Of a DNA stretch of 64,000 nucleotides, positions 8,427 through 15,634 are shown piece by piece (position 1 is the stretch's first letter; each line of letters starts with the position of its first letter). The translations under genes were made by a program, and so were the position numbers. Where the stretch lies: contig JAWKHR010000007.1 of assembly GCA_041394725.1 (NCBI GenBank), forward strand, positions 124,001 to 188,000. The letters are read 5' to 3'. The stretch comes from JAWKHR01 sp041394725 (GTDB lineage Bacteria; Acidobacteriota; Vicinamibacteria; Vicinamibacterales; SCN-69-37). The notes under the pieces were generated by a model. It saw nothing but the letters and a program-made list of their open reading frames with translations. It searched no databases and was not told where the DNA came from.

Positions 8427-9701
8427 ATGAGTCCTTTCGACGCCGCCGCCATCCTCGTCGCCGCCGCCGCGCTGTTCGGCTACGTCAACCACCGGCTGCT
8501 GCGCCTGCCCTCGACCAGCGGGACGCTCGTCATCGCGCTGGCCAGCTCGCTGGCGCTGCTTCTGGCGGACGAGATCCACCCGGCGTGGGGCCTGCGGGAC
8601 ACGCTGCTCGGGTTCGTCCAGGTCATCGACTTCAACCAGACGTTCATGCACGGGATGCTGTCGTTCCTGCTGTTCGCAGGAGCCCTGCACGTGGATCTGC
8701 AGCACCTCATCGATCATCGGTGGACGATCGGCCTCCTCGCCACCGTCGGCGTGCTCCTCTCGACGGCGATCGTGGGCTTCGCGAGCTGGTGGGTGTTCCG
8801 GCTGGTCGGCCTGGACGTCCCGCTGCTCGCGTGCCTGGTGTTCGGCGCGTTGATCTCGCCGACGGACCCGATCGCGGTGATGGGCCTGCTGAAGGAGCTC
8901 CGCGCGCCGAAGGCGCTCGAAGCACAGATCGCGGGCGAGTCGCTCTTCAACGACGGCATCGGCGTCGTCGTCTTCTTCGCGCTGGTGTCGATGGCCGGCT
9001 TCGAGACGGTGGCGCAGGGGCACCCGCTCGTCGCCGACCCGGGTCCGCTCGCGGCGTTCTTCCTGCGCGAGGTCGGCGGCGGCGCGGTGCTCGGCCTCGG
9101 CATGGGCTACCTGGGGTACCGGGCGCTCAAGAGCCTGGACGAGCACTCGCTCGAGCTGCTCATCACGCTGGCGCTCGTGATGTTCACCTACGCGGTGTCC
9201 TTCTGGATTCACGTCTCCGGGCCGATCGCGGTGGTGCTGGCGGGCCTCTTCATCGGCAATCCCGGCCGGGCGTTCGCGATGAGCGACCGGACGCGCGAGC
9301 ACATCGACGGCTTCTGGAGCATGTCGGACGAGATCCTGAACGCCGTGCTGTTCCTGCTGCTGGGCTTCGAGGTGGTTGCGGTGGCGGCGGCCGACCCGTC
9401 GGTGCTGGCCGGGCTCACGGCGGTCCCGATCGTGCTGGCGGCGCGCTTCCTCTCGGTGTCGGTGCCGGTGACGGCGATGCGACTGCGCGGGCGGGTCGGG
9501 CAGCACCTGACGCCGGTGCTCACCTGGTGCGGCCTGCGCGGCGGCATCTCGGTGGCGATGGTCCTCTCGCTGCCGCCGTTCCAGGGCCGCGACCACCTGA
9601 TCACGGCCACCTACGCGGTGGTCGTGTTCTCGGTGCTGGTGCAGGGGCTCACCGTGCGGCGGCTGCTCGTGTACTACGGGATCGGGGAACGGACGGGGTG
9701 A
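8427..9701 (+). CDS. CPA1-family Na+/H+ antiporter (NhaP-like)
   Basis: 424 residues with about twelve hydrophobic segments and little cytoplasmic tail. The key CPA1 motifs are present: FGALISPTDPIAVMGLLKEL, with the transport-critical Asp region, and AGESLFNDGIGVVVFFAL, with the conserved Asn-Asp pair. Near the end, TWCGLRGGISVAMVLSLP is the conserved Arg-containing segment. It should exchange Na+ (or K+) for protons at the inner membrane. The start at 8427 was chosen because MSPFDAAAILVAAAALFG begins the first membrane helix. It is divergent from ptrB across about 148 bases in which I recognise no other gene. Confidence 0.92.
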   Translation: MSPFDAAAILVAAAALFGYVNHRLLRLPSTSGTLVIALASSLALLLADEIHPAWGLRDTLLGFVQVIDFNQTFMHGMLSFLLFAGALHVDLQHLIDHRWTIGLLATVGVLLSTAIVGFASWWVFRLVGLDVPLLACLVFGALISPTDPIAVMGLLKELRAPKALEAQIAGESLFNDGIGVVVFFALVSMAGFETVAQGHPLVADPGPLAAFFLREVGGGAVLGLGMGYLGYRALKSLDEHSLELLITLALVMFTYAVSFWIHVSGPIAVVLAGLFIGNPGRAFAMSDRTREHIDGFWSMSDEILNAVLFLLLGFEVVAVAAADPSVLAGLTAVPIVLAARFLSVSVPVTAMRLRGRVGQHLTPVLTWCGLRGGISVAMVLSLPPFQGRDHLITATYAVVVFSVLVQGLTVRRLLVYYGIGERTG

Positions 9702-9756
9702 GGGGCGCCGGCAGGCGGCCGCACCGTCAGGCTCGTCTGCCGCCGCGACGACCCGG

Positions 9757-9779
9757 CTCCCATCGACAGGCAATGGGAG
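9757..9779. promoter_or_regulatory. Operator-like palindrome 1 upstream of PadR 2
   Basis: CTCCCAT and ATGGGAG form 7-base inverted arms 9 bases apart, directly abutting the -35 hexamer of the predicted promoter. The left arm plus flank (GGCTCCCATCG) recurs in the second palindrome 54 bases downstream. Confidence 0.5.
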
Positions 9780-9808
9780 TTGACGCCGGCGCCGCCGCGT
9801 CCTACACT
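9780..9808 (+). promoter_or_regulatory. Sigma-70-like promoter for padR 2-ADOP 2
   Basis: TTGACG (9780-9785) and TACACT (9803-9808) are separated by 17 bases, an optimal sigma-70 arrangement 66 bases upstream of the PadR 2 start. Operator-like palindromes abut it on both sides, which suits repression by the first gene product. Confidence 0.6.
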
Positions 9809-9835
9809 GGCTCCCATCGGAAGACAAGGGGAGCC
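9809..9835. promoter_or_regulatory. Operator-like palindrome 2 upstream of PadR 2
   Basis: GGCTCCC and GGGAGCC are perfect 7-base inverted arms 13 bases apart, starting immediately after the -10 hexamer. It shares GGCTCCCATCG with palindrome 1. Two phased sites around a promoter suggest cooperative binding of the PadR 2 dimer (inference). Confidence 0.5.
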
Positions 9836-9873
9836 GGCCGGTCCCGGACGCCCCGGGAGACGCGCCGACACCG

Positions 9874-10212
9874 ATGGGCCTCACCAACACCGCACCCGAC
9901 CTGCTGCCCGGCACCCTCGACCTGTTGATCCTCCGCGCGCTCGTCCGCGAGCCGCTCCACGGCTACGCCATCGTCCAGCGCCTCCGCGTCGTCTCGCGTG
10001 ACGTGGTGCAGGTGGGGGAGGGATCGTTGTACCCGGCGCTCCAGCGGCTCCTGCTCAAGGGCTGGGTGCGGGCCGAGTGGGGCACCTCGGAGAACAACCG
10101 GCGCGCGCGCTACTACACGCTGACCGCGGCGGGGAAGCGGCACCTGGCGGCCGAGCGGGCCGAGTTCGAGCGGCTCGTGGACGGGATCGCGCGCGTGCTG
10201 CAGGAGGCGTGA
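9874..10212 (+). CDS. PadR-family transcriptional regulator 2
   Basis: 112 residues. LLPGTLDLLILRALVREPLHG and GEGSLYPALQRLLLKGWV give the winged helix, NNRRARYYTLTAAGKRHL the wing, and a C-terminal helix completes the dimer interface. It is closely similar in layout to PadR 1. It is followed after one base by ADOP 2, so the two are co-translated. A promoter with two palindromes lies upstream and probably mediates autorepression. Confidence 0.93.
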   Translation: MGLTNTAPDLLPGTLDLLILRALVREPLHGYAIVQRLRVVSRDVVQVGEGSLYPALQRLLLKGWVRAEWGTSENNRRARYYTLTAAGKRHLAAERAEFERLVDGIARVLQEA

Positions 10213-10213
10213 C

Positions 10214-12898
10214 GTGAAGCTGTGGCGACGCCTCACCCGGTGGTGGTCCGCGCGATCGCACGACGCCGCGCTCACCGAGGAACTCGAGCACCATCGATCG
10301 CTCGTGCAGGCCGACCTCGAACGCGGCGGCCTGACCGCGCACGACGCCGACGTCGCGAGCCGCCGCGCGATGGGCAACCTCACCCTGGTGCGCGAGGACG
10401 CGCGCGACGTGTGGGTGGTCGCGTGGGTGGACCGGCTCCGTCGCAACCTGCGCTTCGGCGTCCGGGGCCTGCGGCGGGAACCGACGTTCGCGGTGAGCGC
10501 GATGGCGACGCTCGCGATCGGCGTGGCCACCACGACCACGGTGTTCAGCGTGGTGGACGCCGAGCTGTGGAAGCCGCTGCCGTATCCGGACGCGGACCAG
10601 CTCGTCGTGGTCGTCTCCCGCGCGGACGCGACCGGCGCCCGGGTGGACGGCCTCTCCGGGGCCGACCTGCTCGACTGGCGCCGCGGCGCGCCGGCCTTCC
10701 AGGCGCTGGCGTCGACCGGACGCTACGACCGGCGCGTCCTGCAACGGGAGACCGCCGAGTCGGTGCTGGTCCAGGAGGTCACGGCCAACTACTTCGACAC
10801 GTTCGGCCGCCGGCCGATGGCCGGGCGCCCCTTCACCGCGGAGGATGCCCGGGGACGCCGCGCGGTGATGTTCACCGACCGCGGCTGGCGGCGCGTCTTC
10901 GGCACCGACGTCGTCGAGACCGGCGTCACGGTGGATCGCGTCACGATCGACGGGGAGTCGTTCGACGTCGCGGGTGTCGTCCGCGCGGACGATACCCTGG
11001 GGCCGGACCCGGATCTGTTCCTCACGATCGACGAGGGGCGCGCGGCGTTCCTCGATCGCGCCACCCCGATGGGCTTCGGTGCCATCGGACGCCTGGCGCC
11101 CGGCGCCACGGCCGACGTCGCGCGGGCGCAGGTCCAGGCGGTCGTCGCGGCCACGGCGTCGCCCGACTCGCCCATGCGCCAGCCGGGTCACGCGGTGCTC
11201 GTGGCGTCGCTCGTCGGGTGGTACGGCCGCGGCGATGCGCGCCCGCTCTACTTCTTCCTCGGCGCGTCGTTCATCGTCCTGCTGCTGACGGCCGTGAACG
11301 TGGCCGCGCTGCTCGTCGGCCGGGCGCAGCGCCGGTCGCGCGAGTTCGCGCTCCGCGGCGCGCTCGGCGGCGGCCAGCGCGCGTTGACCGGACAACTGCT
11401 GACCGAAGCCGTGCTCCTGGCCATGCCGGGCGGCAGCCTCGGCCTGCTCCTGAGCGTCTGGGCGCTCGGGGCGCTCGCCACCGCGATGCCGCCGGGGGTG
11501 CTGTTCCGCGGGACGCAGATCCCGATCGACCTGCGCATGGCCGTCTTCGCGATCGGCGTGACGACGCTCACCGCGGCGGTGTTCGTGCTGATGCCGCTCG
11601 CCACGGCCAGGCGAGTCTTCCTCGCCGGCGCGCTGGGGGCGGGCGGCCGCGCGGGGGCCGGCGTGGCCGAAGGGCGCGCGCGCGTGCGGCTGCTCGTCGC
11701 GCAGATGGCGCTCACCGTCGTGCTCCTGGCCGGCGCCGGCCTGTTCCTCCGGAGCTACGTGGGGCTGGCGCACGTCCCGCTCGGGTTCGATCCGTCGGAC
11801 GCGTTCAGCGTCTCGGCGACGCTGAGCGGGCCCCGATACGACACCGAGGCGGGGCTCCGCGACTACGCCGCCGCCGCCCGCGACGCGGCGCTCGCGATTC
11901 CGGGCGTGCGCGTGGCCGCCGTCGGCAGCAGCTCGCCGCTGCGCAGCGGTCCCGTCGTCAACTACGCCCGCGCCGGCGAACCGGCGCCCGCCGAGGGGCA
12001 GGCGTCGCGGGCGATCCTCCGGGCCGTGACACCCGGGTTCTTCGACGGCTTCGGCATGCCGATCGTACGCGGGCGCGCCTTCACGGCGGCCGACGGCACC
12101 GGCGCGCCGCGGGTGGCCATCGTCAACGAGACGCTCGCCGAGCAGGCCTTCGGCACGACCGAGGTCATCGGCCGGGTCATCGACCTGCTCCCGAATGCCC
12201 GCGCGCCCTGGACCCGTCATCCCGGACCGTTGCGCATCGTCGGCGTCGTGCCGAACGTCAAGGAGGTGGGCCTCAACGAGGTGGACTTCGCCGACATCTT
12301 CGTGCCCTTCGACCAGATGCCGGCCCCGTGGATCGAGCTGGTCGCGCGCGTGGCCCGGCCCCGGGCCGGCGTCGGCGAGGCTCTCCGTCGCGCGATGGCC
12401 GCCATCGACCCGTCCCTGCCGGTGGGACAGGTGGTCCCGCTCGACGCCCGCGTCGACGACGCGATGCGTGAGGATCGGTTCAACACGCTCGTGGTGGTGG
12501 CGTTCGCGGCGCTGGCGGTGCTGCTCGCCGCGGTCGGCGTGTACGGGTCGGTGGCCTACGCGATGGAGGCGCGCCAGCGCGAGTTCGGCGTCCGCCTGGC
12601 GATGGGCGCGACGCCGCGCCGGCTGATCCTGGGTGCGCTCGCTCGGGCCGCGCGCCTCGGCCTCGTCAGCGCCGTCATCGGCCTGGCGTGCACGCTCATC
12701 GTGGCCCGGCTGATGGGCAACGCGCTGTACCTGGTGCCCGGCTCACACAACGGCCTGCTCTACGGGGTCGAGACCACCGACCCGGCAACGCTCGGCGCCG
12801 CGTTCGCGGCCATCGTCGCCCTCGCCGTCGCCGCCGCCTTCGTGCCCGCGCTGCGCTGCGGCCGGCTCGATCCGGTCAGCGCGCTGAGAAAGGAATAG
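10214..12898 (+). CDS. ADOP-family permease 2
   Basis: 894 residues from a GTG start one base after the padR stop. The order is a cytoplasmic N-terminal helix bundle (ALTEELEHHRSLVQADLERG), first membrane helix (SAMATLAIGVATTTTVFSVV), periplasmic MacB-like core, FtsX block (FLGASFIVLLLTAVNVAALL), second core, second FtsX block, and the family C-terminus DPVSALRKE. Permease without an associated ATPase; substrate unknown. The frame is intact over the full family length, unlike ADOP 3, 5 and 6. A simple-sequence array follows the stop. Confidence 0.92.
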   Translation: MKLWRRLTRWWSARSHDAALTEELEHHRSLVQADLERGGLTAHDADVASRRAMGNLTLVREDARDVWVVAWVDRLRRNLRFGVRGLRREPTFAVSAMATLAIGVATTTTVFSVVDAELWKPLPYPDADQLVVVVSRADATGARVDGLSGADLLDWRRGAPAFQALASTGRYDRRVLQRETAESVLVQEVTANYFDTFGRRPMAGRPFTAEDARGRRAVMFTDRGWRRVFGTDVVETGVTVDRVTIDGESFDVAGVVRADDTLGPDPDLFLTIDEGRAAFLDRATPMGFGAIGRLAPGATADVARAQVQAVVAATASPDSPMRQPGHAVLVASLVGWYGRGDARPLYFFLGASFIVLLLTAVNVAALLVGRAQRRSREFALRGALGGGQRALTGQLLTEAVLLAMPGGSLGLLLSVWALGALATAMPPGVLFRGTQIPIDLRMAVFAIGVTTLTAAVFVLMPLATARRVFLAGALGAGGRAGAGVAEGRARVRLLVAQMALTVVLLAGAGLFLRSYVGLAHVPLGFDPSDAFSVSATLSGPRYDTEAGLRDYAAAARDAALAIPGVRVAAVGSSSPLRSGPVVNYARAGEPAPAEGQASRAILRAVTPGFFDGFGMPIVRGRAFTAADGTGAPRVAIVNETLAEQAFGTTEVIGRVIDLLPNARAPWTRHPGPLRIVGVVPNVKEVGLNEVDFADIFVPFDQMPAPWIELVARVARPRAGVGEALRRAMAAIDPSLPVGQVVPLDARVDDAMREDRFNTLVVVAFAALAVLLAAVGVYGSVAYAMEARQREFGVRLAMGATPRRLILGALARAARLGLVSAVIGLACTLIVARLMGNALYLVPGSHNGLLYGVETTDPATLGAAFAAIVALAVAAAFVPALRCGRLDPVSALRKE

Positions 12899-13180
12899 AC
12901 AATCAATTGAGGATTGGCGATCGGAGATTGATGGATTGATTGAGGATTGAGGATTGTGCGATTGCCGATTTTCAGGGAATTGGCGATTTGGCGATTGACG
13001 GAATTGAAGGAGTGACACCGGCCGAATCGTCAATCACCAATCACCAATCGTCAATCGCCAATCTCCCAATCACCAATCTCCCAATCACCAATCTCCCAAT
13101 CACCAATCCCGGACAATCACCAATCCCAAATCTCCAATCTTCCAATCAATCCATCAATCTCAGATCATCAATCCTTCAAT
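12899..13180. repeat. GATTG/CAATC simple-sequence array with long inverted symmetry
   Basis: The left half is built of GATTG-type words and the right half of CAATC-type words, so the halves are broadly complementary. One 19-base pair of arms is perfect (12924-12942 with 13143-13161, core GATTGATGGATTGATTG). In the right half a 15-base unit, CCAATCACCAATCTC, occurs three times in tandem (13066-13110, last copy with one change). The array lies between the convergent ends of ADOP 2 and the HTH-citrate-synthase-like gene and supplies that gene's last codons. It could act as a bidirectional terminator or a mobile or slippage-prone repeat; no gene is seen in it. Confidence 0.8.
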
Positions 13181-14359
13181 GCGCGCGCCGGGCCGCGGCC
13201 CGGCGTACACCGCTCTCATCCTGAACGCCGTCCGGCTCTCGTACTCCTCGATCGCGTGCGCGAGCCAGCCGGCGAGGCGGCCGAGGGCGAAGAGGGCCTC
13301 GCCGGCGCCGAACGTGAGCCCGAGCGCGCGGACCAGCGTGGCCAGCGCGAAGTCGACGTTCGGCGGTGGCAGGCCCTGGGCTTTGCCGAGGCGCTCGATC
13401 GCGTCGGCTTCCGGGGTGGGGCCGAACGACCGGGCGAGCGGCAGCAGGAGCGTCACGCGCGGGTCGCCGGCCGGGTAGAGCGGCTGGCCGAACCCCGGCA
13501 CGTGCGCGTCTCGCGCGAGCAGTTCCGACACGGCTGCGTCCGCCGGGCGCCCGCCCGCGACGTCCCGGAACAGCGTCTCCACCTGCCGGCTCGCGCCGCC
13601 GTGCCACGAGCCGGCCATCGCGCCGAGGCCGGCGAGCACCGCCGCGTACGGATCGGCACGGAACGAGGCGGCGACCCGGACCGCCACGGTCGAGGCGGCC
13701 AGTTCGTGATCGGCCATGACGATGAGCGCGCGATCGACGGCGTGCACGATCTCCGGCCTCGGGCGTCGGCGGCCGAGCGCCGCGGCGATGCGGGCGGCGG
13801 CGCGCCCGCGTCGCGCGGGTGAGATGGCCGCGATGGCCGTGCCCGTCAGGCGGCGCGCGGTGGCCAGCGCGCCGGCGGGTCGCAGGTCGAGGCGCAGCGG
13901 GTCGCCCGCGCCGAGGACGGCCACGACGAGGCGCAGGCGATCGAGAAACGGCGCATCGGCGGGGATCGATGCCAGCGCGCGGTGCGCGCGATCGGCGGCG
14001 GCCTCGTCCACCGGCCAGGCTGGCGGGTCGGTCGTGTCGTCGCCGGTCCAGAGGAACTCGGCGACCGCCTCCCACGTCCGCGTCGCGGCGAGATCCTCCG
14101 GCGCGCGGCCCCGGTACCAGTAGCGTCCGCCCTCGATCAGCGTGATGGCGGACGTCATGCGCAGGTCGGGCCGGCGCTCGACCGGGTCGCGGGCGCGGCG
14201 GGTGAGCGCGTCGAGCTGGATCGGGTCGAACCACGATCCCCGGCGGCCGGGGAGCGAGTACGCCGTCACGAGGCCTCGACTGACGTAGGCGTACAGCGTC
14301 GTGCGCTTGATCCCGAGCCGGGTCGCCGCGGCCGCCGCCGGCAGCAGATGACTCTCCAT
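13160..14359 (-). CDS. Helix-turn-helix protein with citrate-synthase fold (probable regulator)
   Basis: 399 residues from the ATG at 14359 (an in-frame ATG at 14377 is possible but lies inside the palindrome cluster). Residues 1-55 form a MerR/excisionase-like helix-turn-helix (ATRLGIKRTTLYAYVSRGLV). The rest has the citrate synthase fold: MADHELAASTVAVRVAASF, GSWHGGASRQVE, GFGQPLYPAGDPR and NVDFALATL. Of the three active-site residues known in citrate synthase, the His of HGGA and the Asp of NVDF are kept. The oxaloacetate-binding His of GFGHRVY is Gln here, and the following Arg is Pro. It is probably a metabolite-sensing DNA-binding protein, not an enzyme (inference). It is divergent from a citrate synthase. 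The C-terminus runs into a repeat array. Confidence 0.85.
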   Translation of the reverse strand: MESHLLPAAAAATRLGIKRTTLYAYVSRGLVTAYSLPGRRGSWFDPIQLDALTRRARDPVERRPDLRMTSAITLIEGGRYWYRGRAPEDLAATRTWEAVAEFLWTGDDTTDPPAWPVDEAAADRAHRALASIPADAPFLDRLRLVVAVLGAGDPLRLDLRPAGALATARRLTGTAIAAISPARRGRAAARIAAALGRRRPRPEIVHAVDRALIVMADHELAASTVAVRVAASFRADPYAAVLAGLGAMAGSWHGGASRQVETLFRDVAGGRPADAAVSELLARDAHVPGFGQPLYPAGDPRVTLLLPLARSFGPTPEADAIERLGKAQGLPPPNVDFALATLVRALGLTFGAGEALFALGRLAGWLAHAIEEYESRTAFRMRAVYAGPRPGARIEGLMI

Positions 14360-14362
14360 GCG

Positions 14363-14387
14363 TTGATCGTAGATCAAGATTGATCAA
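14363..14387. promoter_or_regulatory. Cluster of TTGATC palindromes between divergent citrate synthase genes
   Basis: TTGATC (14363) pairs with GATCAA (14372) across three bases, and TTGATCAA (14380-14387) is itself a perfect palindrome. The cluster occupies most of the 56-base gap between the two divergent starts, so one bound protein could control both genes. The adjacent HTH-citrate-synthase protein is the obvious candidate ligand; this is inferred from position. Confidence 0.6.
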
Positions 14388-14415
14388 TATAGCCGCAAGG
14401 GTCGATCATGGAGGC

Positions 14416-15546
14416 ATGACGACCCTGATTGACGCGCCAGCCGGCCTCGAGGGCGTCGTCGCGGCCACCACCGCGATCGGCGACGTCCGCGGCGACGAGG
14501 GCTTCTTCCACTACCGCGGCTACCCGGCACCGGACCTGGCGCGGGAGCGATCGTTCGAGGAGGTCTGGCACCTGCTGCACCACGGGCGGCTGCCGGACGC
14601 CGGGGAACTCCGCGCGTTCGCGGCCGAGACCGCCGCGCTGCGCGCGGTGCCCGACGTCGTCAGCGCCGTGCTGGGTGCGGTCGCGCCGCGCGGGACGCCG
14701 ATGGCGGTGTTGCGCACGCTGGTCTCGCTCGCCGGCCAGGACGCCCGGCCGTGGCTCGACCTCGAGCCGGCCGAGCGCGAACGGCAGGCGCTGCGGCTGG
14801 CCGCGATGACGCCGTCGATCGTCGCGGCCGCGTGGCGGGCGCGCACGGGGCAGGCGGTCGTCGCGCCCGATCCATCGCTCGGTTTCGCGGCGGATTACCT
14901 GCGGATGGTGACGGGGGAGGCCCCGCCGGCCCAGGCGGCGCGCGCGCTCGAGCAGTACCTGCTGCTGACCATCGACCACGGGTTCAACGCGTCCACGTTC
15001 ACCGCGCGCGTCGTGACCTCGACCGGCGCCGACCTGACGTCGGCCGCCGTGGCCGGCATCGCGGCGCTCTCCGGGCCGCTCCACGGCGGCGCGCCCGGGC
15101 GGGTCGTGGACATGCTGACCGAGATCGGATCGGCCGATCGCGCGCGGCCGTGGCTCGAGGAGGCGATGGCCGCGGGCCGGCGCATCATGGGCTTCGGCCA
15201 CCGCGTCTACAGGACCGAAGACCCGCGGTCGGTCGTGCTCAAGCAGACCGCGCTGGCCATCGGCGGTCCGGAGGTCGAGCTGGCCGTCGAGGTCGAGCGC
15301 ATCGCGCTCGACATCCTCGATCGCAAATATCCCGAGCGGAAGCTGCGCACGAACGTCGAGTTCTACGCCGGGGTCGTGCTGCACCAGATCGGCCTGCCGC
15401 CGGAGCTCTACCCGCCGACGTTCGCGGTGAGCCGCATGGTCGGCTGGATGGCGCACGTGCTCGAGCAGACGCGCGGCAACCGCATCATCCGCCCGGCGTC
15501 GCGATACGTCGGGACCGATGCACGAGGGGTCAGGTCTTGGCTTTAA
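14416..15546 (+). CDS. Citrate synthase (2-methylcitrate/citrate synthase type)
   Basis: 376 residues, the short bacterial type. Active-site motifs are complete: LLTIDHGFNASTFTAR, SGPLHGGAPG with the catalytic His, IMGFGHRVYRTEDPR with the oxaloacetate His and Arg, and NVEFYAG, with Glu where many enzymes have Asp (a conservative change also known in this subfamily). It condenses acetyl-CoA (or propionyl-CoA) with oxaloacetate. I chose MTTLIDAPAGLEG at 14416, preceded by GGAGG. The last seven residues (RGVRSWL) and the stop codon come from a 112-base palindromic element, so the native C-terminus has been replaced. Confidence 0.93.
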   Translation: MTTLIDAPAGLEGVVAATTAIGDVRGDEGFFHYRGYPAPDLARERSFEEVWHLLHHGRLPDAGELRAFAAETAALRAVPDVVSAVLGAVAPRGTPMAVLRTLVSLAGQDARPWLDLEPAERERQALRLAAMTPSIVAAAWRARTGQAVVAPDPSLGFAADYLRMVTGEAPPAQAARALEQYLLLTIDHGFNASTFTARVVTSTGADLTSAAVAGIAALSGPLHGGAPGRVVDMLTEIGSADRARPWLEEAMAAGRRIMGFGHRVYRTEDPRSVVLKQTALAIGGPEVELAVEVERIALDILDRKYPERKLRTNVEFYAGVVLHQIGLPPELYPPTFAVSRMVGWMAHVLEQTRGNRIIRPASRYVGTDARGVRSWL

Positions 15547-15634
15547 GCCTCGGGAGATCGACGATGACGATCTTGTCGTTACAGGATCGTCATCGTCGCT
15601 TCCCCGAGGCTTAAAGCCAAGACCTGACCCCTCG
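15523..15634. repeat. 112-base palindromic element (REP-like hairpin)
   Basis: The outer arms pair perfectly over about 32 bases (left arm from 15523, right arm ending 15634, core GGGGTCAGGTCTTGGC). The inner arms (CGACGATGACGAT and its complement) pair with one bulge around a loop near TTGTCGTTACAG. It lies exactly where the citrate synthase and the convergent ADOP 3 meet. It supplies the stop of the former and removes the stop of the latter after the conserved ALRE ending. The GGGGTCAGGTCTTG-type arm resembles palindromes associated with REP-type transposases, but no transposase is seen here. Confidence 0.8.

Noticed and set aside
12899..13180. CRISPR array
   Set aside because: Short tandem words of 5-15 bases without regular 20-40 base repeats and unique spacers, and no cas genes nearby.
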